DNA of 26,048 nt from Apostichopus parvimensis (lineage: Eukaryota > Echinodermata > Holothuroidea > Aspidochirotida > Stichopodidae). Positions 20,103-26,048 of this stretch are shown here, one piece after another. Under the pieces are notes generated by a model. It was not told the DNA's origin. It worked only from the letters and a program-made list of their open reading frames with translations, and did not search any database. The stretch covers positions 116,164 to 142,211 of the forward strand of contig KN882209.1 of the NCBI GenBank assembly GCA_000934455.1, written 5' to 3'. Both the position numbers and the translations under genes were made by a program. Each line of letters starts with the position of its first letter. Within the stretch, counting starts at the first letter, position 1.

Positions 20103-20662
20103 TTTATGTACTTAATGCAGGCAAGACAACGTGTATGTTTCCTATTTTCGCTACGTCTCGCTCGGCAGGAAAGCCCTCACAGCTAGATAAGCGCTTAGAC
20201 TAGAACCTCCGCCACAATATCGTTACATTGGTCATGAAAGTTTTCTCTATCACGTACCCTAATTATGATGGTTGGGTTCGGTTTTCCTTTGATGTAGCTA
20301 TTTCACAAGGATTTTTACTTATTTTTGAATTCTAGACTGCATAAGTGGCGGTAAAAAATTTAAGTTAGGCAACAGTACATGTATACACGTAGCTTACTTT
20401 TATAAACAAACTTTTCTAGGTCAGTCGGCCTGGGAATGACGCGACAAAAACTGATAACTGAACATTGTACAGTCTGTTTCTTGATAACATTCAAAACTGA
20501 TAACTGAACACATGTAGTAGGCCCTAGTCTGTTACATAGGGTATGTGCTTGGTATACACCAACAGGCTACTTAACACTGACATTGGCAAGTGAGTTAGCG
20601 CTAAGTCGAATTCATCCACAATTTCTGTTCTCAAGTTCAGGGTAAAAGTTTACCAATTCAGA
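20103..20662. other. RDH upstream region
   Basis: No clear TATA box or known motif. TTCTCAAGTTCAG ends about 22 bases before the ATG and could be a 5' UTR splice acceptor. ACTGATAACTGAACA occurs twice (about 20449 and 20496), a short local duplication. Confidence 0.35.
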
Positions 20663-20732
20663 ATGGATTTTGACTTATTCTTGGATTACGTGAAAAAGCA
20701 CCCCGTGCTTATCTCCGCATTGGTTGGGACAG
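20663..20732 (+). CDS. RDH exon 1: start and first half of membrane segment
   Basis: 70 nt coding [20 protein letters not shown] and VGT, plus one base of Gly24. The donor is ACAG|GTAAAG. The start was chosen for its strong context and because it supplies the first half of a hydrophobic segment completed by exon 2. Confidence 0.82.
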
Positions 20733-23700
20733 GTAAAGGACTAAGGTGTACGTGTAGCTTAGGGCAGTTAGGCTAAGGGTAAGACTGAGTAAGAGTACAA
20801 AGTCTAAGTAAGCCTAGGCTACAATAGTCGTACTGCTTTCGCCAATTGAAACTACACATCGCGAAAACATTGCCGCAACTCATACTAGTCATTGTAATAT
20901 TTCGGTGGTTAGCCTGAAATAGAGCTTATTTGATGCTTTACATCACGAATGTTTTATCTATTCATCAGTATAACTTAAGTTGTAACTGTTACTATAGTCA
21001 GTATTGCGAATTTCGGAACACTGCGAATTTCGGACACCCCTAAGAAATACACGATTTCACCATGACAACCTACAGGAAGAGCCAAATTTCACCAAAAAGT
21101 ACAAAGCTACAGTTATTTTCTCTCCAAAATGACCCGTGTGCAAGTAAGTACTTACATATTTGTCAATAAAATGACGGAGATCTATGAAGTCTGTTATAAT
21201 TACTGAAAGAGCAACTGCGCCACCAATTTTATCACCAGCGCCACACTGTGGGAACGAGTGTCCGAATTTTGCAATACTCTAGCAAAGAAATACCAATCAC
21301 GATGAATCTTCTTTTTTACAACGTGAAAACAGTTTGCAGGAAAGAAAGTTTGGCCGTGTATCTTAATATAACACACTTCTCCCACCATATCAAGTATATT
21401 TTCAGGTGATTTATACCAGAAGATATAGTTTTGGGGTGATTTAAGGCTTAGGTGTCCGAAATTCGAAGTGTCCATGGTACTAGTACTAGTAGCATGCACA
21501 GTGCGAAGGTCGGACACCTACAGTAAGCCTTAAAACACCCCAAAACTATAACTTCCTTTTATTGACAAAATATGTAAGTACTTGCTTGCACACGGGTCAT
21601 TTTGGAGAGAAAATAACTGTAGCTTCGTAGTTTTTCGTGAAATTGGCTCTTGCTGTAGGTTTTCATTGTTAAATCGTGTATTTCTTAGGGGTGTCCGAAC
21701 TTCCCAGTGTTCCGAACTTCGCAATACTGACTATAGTACTAACTAGGGCCTAACAAAAGATGTTAGAATTTATGGATCATGTCCAATTCGTCGCCGGTCA
21801 GTATATTTCACTATTATTAGGGTGTTTTGTATTTGTGTAGAATCTATTAATCAGACTGAACGATGAAATAGAAACCATTTTTGCGAACCGATGAGTTGAT
21901 TGACTCATTAATTTCAAATTAGGTGTTTCATATAAAGTTATGGTTTATAGCATAACTTAAAGCAAGTAATTCAGCGATCATGAGATCCCACAACTAGCGC
22001 TCGCATAAGTAGTACTGGTAGTGGTAGGAGTACACTAGTAGCTGCAGAAATAAGCTACTGAGTGTTGTAGTCAGACTCTAAGACTAGGAAGTCCAAATGT
22101 ACAGTAGGGATATAGGTCTTGAGACAGTTGTCGAGAGACAGATATTCCAACTACAGTACCTTTATTTCATATGATGATATGTAACTCACTGTACATAGTA
22201 AGCTGTTCAAGTTCAGTCTATAATAAAATAACCCTATTTCAAGATAGAAGTTAGAATTTGCCTATTCTAATCTCAGAAATTTTTGTATTGACTTCTCTTT
22301 CATGATGGCCTTTCTTGTTTGTAGCATGATTACATTTTCATGTTCATTTTTGGTATCTTGAAGGAATTAGCCTCTTTCTGTTCAGACGGTGGGTAGCTGG
22401 AGGATGGTGCTACAGTAAAGCTCGTCTTGATGGCAAAACCGTGCTGATAACTGGAGCTAACACTGGTATTGGTAAGGAGACAGCCATTGACCTGGCAAAG
22501 AGAGGTGAGTTACTCAGATGCTGTTTGAACAGACGGTTGACAGATGCTATCGGCACTGTAGCCAAGAATCTGTCTACAACCTAACAAAAATCAACAAGGC
22601 CTACCAGTGTAGACTGCAAAAGGCTGATGAGGCATACAGTACCCCCCCCCCACCCCCTGCAAGGTCATAAGGGTCAAAGGTCCAAATTTGGACTCACAAA
22701 AGTCAAGGGGCCATAGTTAATGTTTCCAGGCAAAACCATTTCAACCTTTCTGTTTTCTGGTTTTGCCTGTAATACTGAATGGGGATGGAGGGGGAGCGGG
22801 TGAATAATATGGGGGACCCAGGGACTTCTCATACTGCATATAGAGCTCATGATCAATTGCAACAGCTAGTTTTACCGACTGGGACTATAAATAGTGTCTA
22901 TGATTATTATAGTTCTAGATTTGGTGAACCTCCTTTTTCCCCAATTACATGTGAAGATTTACACATGTGTGCATTTATCCTTCTTTTTTGATCCATGTGA
23001 AATACTAGATGCTGTAAAATGCTTCCTAATTCTATTTGGCATCATCAAATGTTTCATTTGCCAGGTGCCAAGATCATAATTGCTTGTCGGAGCGTAACGA
23101 AAGCCGAAGCAGCCCAGGCTGAAATCATTGAGTTCTCAGGAAATAGAAATGTATCTGTCATGGAATTGGACTTGGCATCCCTTGAGTCGATTCGTCAGTG
23201 TGCCGAGAAGATTAATAAGGAGCTGAGCAGACTGGACATCCTCATTAACAATGCTGGTAGAGTATTTATTAATCTGGTCAAATATTACTAATTTAATTGA
23301 AATATTTATTCATTGAAATTTAGTGAAATATTTAAAACAAATAAATATCAGTATTCGGTACCACTTGATAAATTTAAAACAACAATATTTACAATTCCAG
23401 GGAATTATTTGAGTACCAAAGTGAAAACAAGAGGAATCTAAAGGCACGATACAAATCCTTATAAAGTCAAATGTTCTGTAATTTTCATTTGAATGTGTAG
23501 AGCCTCTCGGTAAAAAGAAAGAAAGTATGATTCCAAACTTTTTGAGTAATAGCTCTCTCAGTAAGAGTTTTGCAGCATTTAGTTACTCTGTTGGAGTCCT
23601 TGAGATTAGTATCAAATTAAGTGTTTGCCCCTAAGTGTGATAAACAGTGTGTTTATCAATCATGATCCTTATAAAGACATCGTTTGCAAAGTTTTCAGCA

Positions 23701-25614
23701 TTGACTTGGCTATAACCTTGGCCCTTAACATCCAGATTGATAAGAAGTTTATACAGAATGTTATGCAGAAATTGATTGAATGACTTATTTTCACATTATG
23801 ACAAAAGATATGATGATTTATACATTCTGAGCAACTTTTGTTTTGAAAACACAAGCTTTTACAGAAATAATCCTTTGATTTATTTTGCAGAACTCTATTG
23901 TGTTACTGCTTGACTTGGCAGCATTGCCCTTTACCCTGGGGTGGGGTGGGCACAAATAAATTACTGCCAAAAAAAAATGACAACATCTCATGTTGCCTTC
24001 TTGTAACCAGTTTTTGTTTCTCCAAATTTAAATTATGTATTCATAAATGCAGTGTTGTTGCCCAGGGCTATGTTTCTTTCTGAAATCTTCAACTAACGAT
24101 GTTCAGGTCGTAGACCGTGCAATTAACCTGTAGCTTGGGGTCATTGCAACCAGGCATGCTAATTAAGTTTTCATCGGTCTGAGCGTCGTTGCTTACACTC
24201 TCCTCTTCCAGGGGTGATGACATGTCCGAGATGGACGACCAAAGACGGTTTTGAGTTGCAGTTTGGGACCAATCATTTGGGCCATTTTCTCTTCACCAAC
24301 CTTCTGCTGGATCTCATAAAGAAGTCATCCCCGGCCAGAATCGTCAATCTTTCATCGTTGGCACACGAGAACGGACACATACACTTTGATGACTTGATGC
24401 TTGAGAAAGACTACACACCCATCAAGTCCTACTGTCAGAGTAAACTAGCAAATGTACTCTTTTCCAAAGAACTAGCCAGACGTCTGGAAGGTACGTTTTT
24501 TAAACAATTTCATGATGAAATTCACATGAAACGGTACTTTCGTCTTAGTGCTCTCTAAAGTTTTCAGTATTGGCCTATTAGCCAGAAAGTAATTTTGATC
24601 TCTCATGTTCAAACCCCAAAAACTAGTTTTAATTGCACCCTCAAAGCCTTTCTTCCAATATGATTTAGCAGTCTGATTTAGAACTCCTCAATTTGAAGAG
24701 TCCACTATTCCCAGAAAGAAGTTTGAAATTCTTTAGTGATATTTAAAATGATTATATGTGGGCCAAATACTTCTGACCTTTGAGGAAATTAGTTATATGA
24801 CTTTAATAGATATTTGAACATTGTAGAACAGTACTAAGAGTGCGGAGTGCACAATTTGTATGCATTGTGAATTGTTTATTATGTTTTCAAGAAGTGTTTA
24901 GTCACTCACTAAGCAGTCCTGACAAGATGGGATGAGAGGGGCTACAGTCTGGGGGACCAGGGTAAATCAGGGGGCCTGAGGAAAATGGGGGCCTGAGGAA
25001 AATGGGGGGGGGGAGAGTAATGCTTCTTTCATTTTTTTCACTTTATGCTTGAGGAAAAATTACCGAAAAAAGAAGCCTTCTAAATGTGGGTCTGATGAAG
25101 TAATTGTACCCTCCACTTAACCTGGCTTTGAGATTCTGTTGATTAGGACAGTCTATTCAAAATATATATTCATTAATTGGACAGACGGCAAAGGGTTGAC
25201 AAGACATTTTACATTATTGTAGTTGTTTGGCAATGAATCGATCTCTTGAACAAAGGAAAGTGTGCAAGATATTAGGCTTCTTGTTTTTACATTAATAATA
25301 TATTGTATGATAGCAGGGTACTGTTATATGATCCAAACAGCATTTTCTTACCAAAGGTTTGAAGGCGAAAACAAAAACTGATTTATCTTTTTATCAGGAA
25401 CATCAGTGACTACCTATTCCTTGCACCCCGGTGGAGTCGATACAGAGCTGCAGAGACATGTTACTACAACGTGGCCTTGGCTGGGTATACCACTGGCCAT
25501 CCTGGGTCCCTTCTTGACGAAGTTGATGTTCAAATCGGCCGTAGAGGGCGCCCAGACCACCATTCACTGCGCCGTGGACGAGAAAGCTGGCCAGGAGACT
25601 GGTCTGTACTACAG
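20663..25614 (+). CDS. RDH11/12/13/14-like short-chain dehydrogenase, 5 exons, 3' end outside the window
   Basis: Five exons give 299 codons plus two bases, in frame throughout. Residues about 14-30 ([17 protein letters not shown]) form an N-terminal membrane segment. The classical SDR core follows: TGANTGIG at 53-60 (dinucleotide binding), CR at 78-79 (an Arg that often favours NADP), LDL at 105-107, NNAG at 132-135, NHLG at 155-158, the catalytic Ser of LSSLAH (182-183), and YCQSK with Tyr208 and Lys212. [12 protein letters not shown] and HFDDL look closest to RDH13/RDH14, while [14 protein letters not shown] suits the whole RDH11-14 group. Family members reduce or oxidise retinaldehyde/retinol and other lipid aldehydes at membranes; the true substrate is not determined. 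Family length is about 316-336, so roughly 20-35 C-terminal residues remain in an exon beyond 26048. The start context AGAATGG is strong (A at -3, G at +4). Confidence 0.92.
20991..21737. mobile_element. Nested foldback (MITE-like) element in RDH intron 1
   Basis: The outer arms, 20991-21172 and 21557-21737, are inverted copies of about 180 bp with few mismatches. The inner arms, 21424-21465 and 21504-21550, are another inverted pair. On the right the arms are almost contiguous; on the left about 250 bp separates them. Ends read TAGTCAGTATTGCGAA, flanked by TA on both sides, compatible with a TA target duplication as made by Tc1/mariner/pogo transposases. The GCGAATTTCGGA motif is doubled in the left arm. 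No transposase is encoded, so it would be non-autonomous. Confidence 0.88.
22364..22504 (+). CDS. RDH exon 2: membrane segment and cofactor-binding glycine motif
   Basis: 141 nt coding [20 protein letters not shown] and on to [20 protein letters not shown]. The acceptor ATCTTGAAG at 22363 keeps the frame with exon 1. The better-looking pyrimidine-rich TTTCTGTTCAG 22 nt downstream would give a TAG at 22394-22396. The donor is AGAG|GTGAGT. Confidence 0.88.
22641..22800. repeat. Poly-C to poly-G segment with 12-bp hairpin, RDH intron 2
   Basis: CAGGCAAAACCA at 22727-22738 pairs perfectly with 22758-22769 around a 19-base loop. The segment begins with a C-rich run (22641-22658) and closes with a G-rich run (about 22780-22800), so the flanks are also roughly complementary. 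This suggests a small foldback element. Confidence 0.6.
23065..23256 (+). CDS. RDH exon 3: Rossmann fold core to NNAG
   Basis: 192 nt coding [20 protein letters not shown] through [18 protein letters not shown] and LDILINNAG. It covers the second and third beta strands, the ACR cofactor-specificity position and the NNAG motif that supports the central sheet. The acceptor is TTTGCCAG and the donor GCTG|GTAGAG. Confidence 0.95.
24212..24490 (+). CDS. RDH exon 4: catalytic exon
   Basis: 279 nt coding [20 protein letters not shown] through [28 protein letters not shown] and [20 protein letters not shown]. It holds all four catalytic residues: Asn155, the Ser of the SS pair at 182-183, Tyr208 and Lys212. 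The acceptor is CTCTTCCAG and the donor GAAG|GTACGT. Confidence 0.96.
24950..25016 (+). repeat. Short direct repeats GGGGGCCTGAGGAAAATG ending in poly-G, RDH intron 4
   Basis: Two near-identical 18-base units lie back to back around 24970-25005 and run into a G run. It is small-scale slippage in a G-rich patch, with no coding meaning. Confidence 0.6.
25398..25614 (+). CDS. RDH exon 5: substrate-side region
   Basis: 217 nt coding [20 protein letters not shown] through [20 protein letters not shown] and ETGLYY, plus two bases. HPGGV(D)TEL is the conserved HPG segment after the active site, and the EGAQT stretch matches RDH11/12. The donor is ACAG|GTGAGT. No continuation exon in the needed phase is seen before the window ends. 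Confidence 0.93.
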
Positions 25615-25689
25615 GTGAGTGCGATGATGGCTCTTTGAATTCATACTGCGTATTGTTTGACACTTACCTTAATACTTAAATGTATTGAG

Positions 25690-25872
25690 ATCCTGCACAG
25701 TGCAGGCCTTGATTTATAAAAAATCCAGGAGAGCAGTAAATTGCTCTCCTGGGACCACCAATGCATTCAAATCGCTCTCCTGGACAAAATCACCATCGTC
25801 TTTTTGGTCTCCTGGGGGGTTTCAGGAGAGCGTTTTGCTCTCCTCAAAATATGCAGGGCCAATGCAGGCCTA
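25690..25872. repeat. Cluster of alternating AGGAGAGC / GCTCTCCT inverted repeats, RDH intron 5
   Basis: CCAGGAGAGC at 25725-25734 pairs with 25743-25752, and AGGAGAGC at 25824-25831 pairs with 25837-25844. Single reverse copies lie at about 25774 and 25807 (one base changed). TGCAGGCC occurs near both borders (about 25701 and 25864). This is a compact foldback-type repeat in the last visible intron. Confidence 0.7.
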
Positions 25873-26048
25873 GTAAGTACTCTTTATCATGTGAGGCATG
25901 AAGAGAAATAGAGTATATTATTTTGAGCTCCTGCAGTTGAGTTGTTGTCCTTATTTTCTCTCAAAACAAGCAATACAAAGTAACAAAGGGTACAAACTGT
26001 TTTCCACTTAGTGTAGTTGGTTGATCCAGCATTTAAAGTTCAATATTG

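Noticed and set aside
21200..21724. Minus-strand frames of 64-105 codons in the foldback region
   Set aside because: They lie in the arms and spacer of a non-autonomous element and show no transposase motif.
2611..25614. Operon or functional gene cluster of P450 and RDH
   Set aside because: A polyadenylation signal and about 4.9 kb of repeat-rich DNA separate them. Shared lipid chemistry alone does not show linkage.

Overview
The window is AT-rich eukaryotic DNA. Its genes are split by phase-matched introns with GT-AG splice sites, and introns and intergenic DNA are full of transposon relics, minisatellites and poly-C/poly-G tracts. The two proteins resemble deuterostome families, so an invertebrate deuterostome is the best guess, most likely an echinoderm, perhaps a sea cucumber. 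That is an inference from family resemblance and sequence texture; no species marker is present.

There are two plus-strand genes. Gene 1 (2611-15785) is a complete cytochrome P450 of the CYP46A1 (cholesterol 24-hydroxylase) type. It can be assembled from 13 exons into an unbroken 502-codon frame; the human protein is about 500 residues. All P450 signatures are present: an N-terminal membrane anchor, AGQETT, ExxR, PERF and FSLGTRSCIG. Gene 2 (20663 to beyond the right edge) is a short-chain dehydrogenase of the RDH11/12/13/14 type. Five exons give about 300 residues with [14 protein letters not shown] and YCQSK; the C-terminal exon lies outside the window. Both are predicted membrane-anchored, NAD(P)H-linked lipid oxidoreductases. 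Nothing suggests co-transcription: about 4.9 kb and a polyadenylation signal separate them.

Layout: 1-2610 holds no recognisable gene, but has an 18-bp repeat array, a 26-bp GATC palindrome and a 59-bp duplication. 2611-15785 is the P450 gene. Its intron 1 carries a dead non-LTR reverse transcriptase; intron 6 carries a 16-bp array, a head-to-head palindromic repeat block and a 484-base N gap; intron 12 carries a 27-bp minisatellite open in both directions. 15786-20662 is intergenic and holds a 20-bp minisatellite, two copies of a SINE-like repeat (one with a head resembling U2 snRNA) and a small hairpin. 20663-26048 is the RDH gene, whose intron 1 contains a 747-bp nested foldback element.

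Most worth following up are the U2-headed SINE-like repeat, the nested foldback element, the palindromic repeat block in P450 intron 6, and a recurring splice arrangement. In that arrangement the frame-keeping acceptor (AAG) lies just upstream of a second CAG acceptor, and use of the CAG would lead quickly to a stop codon.
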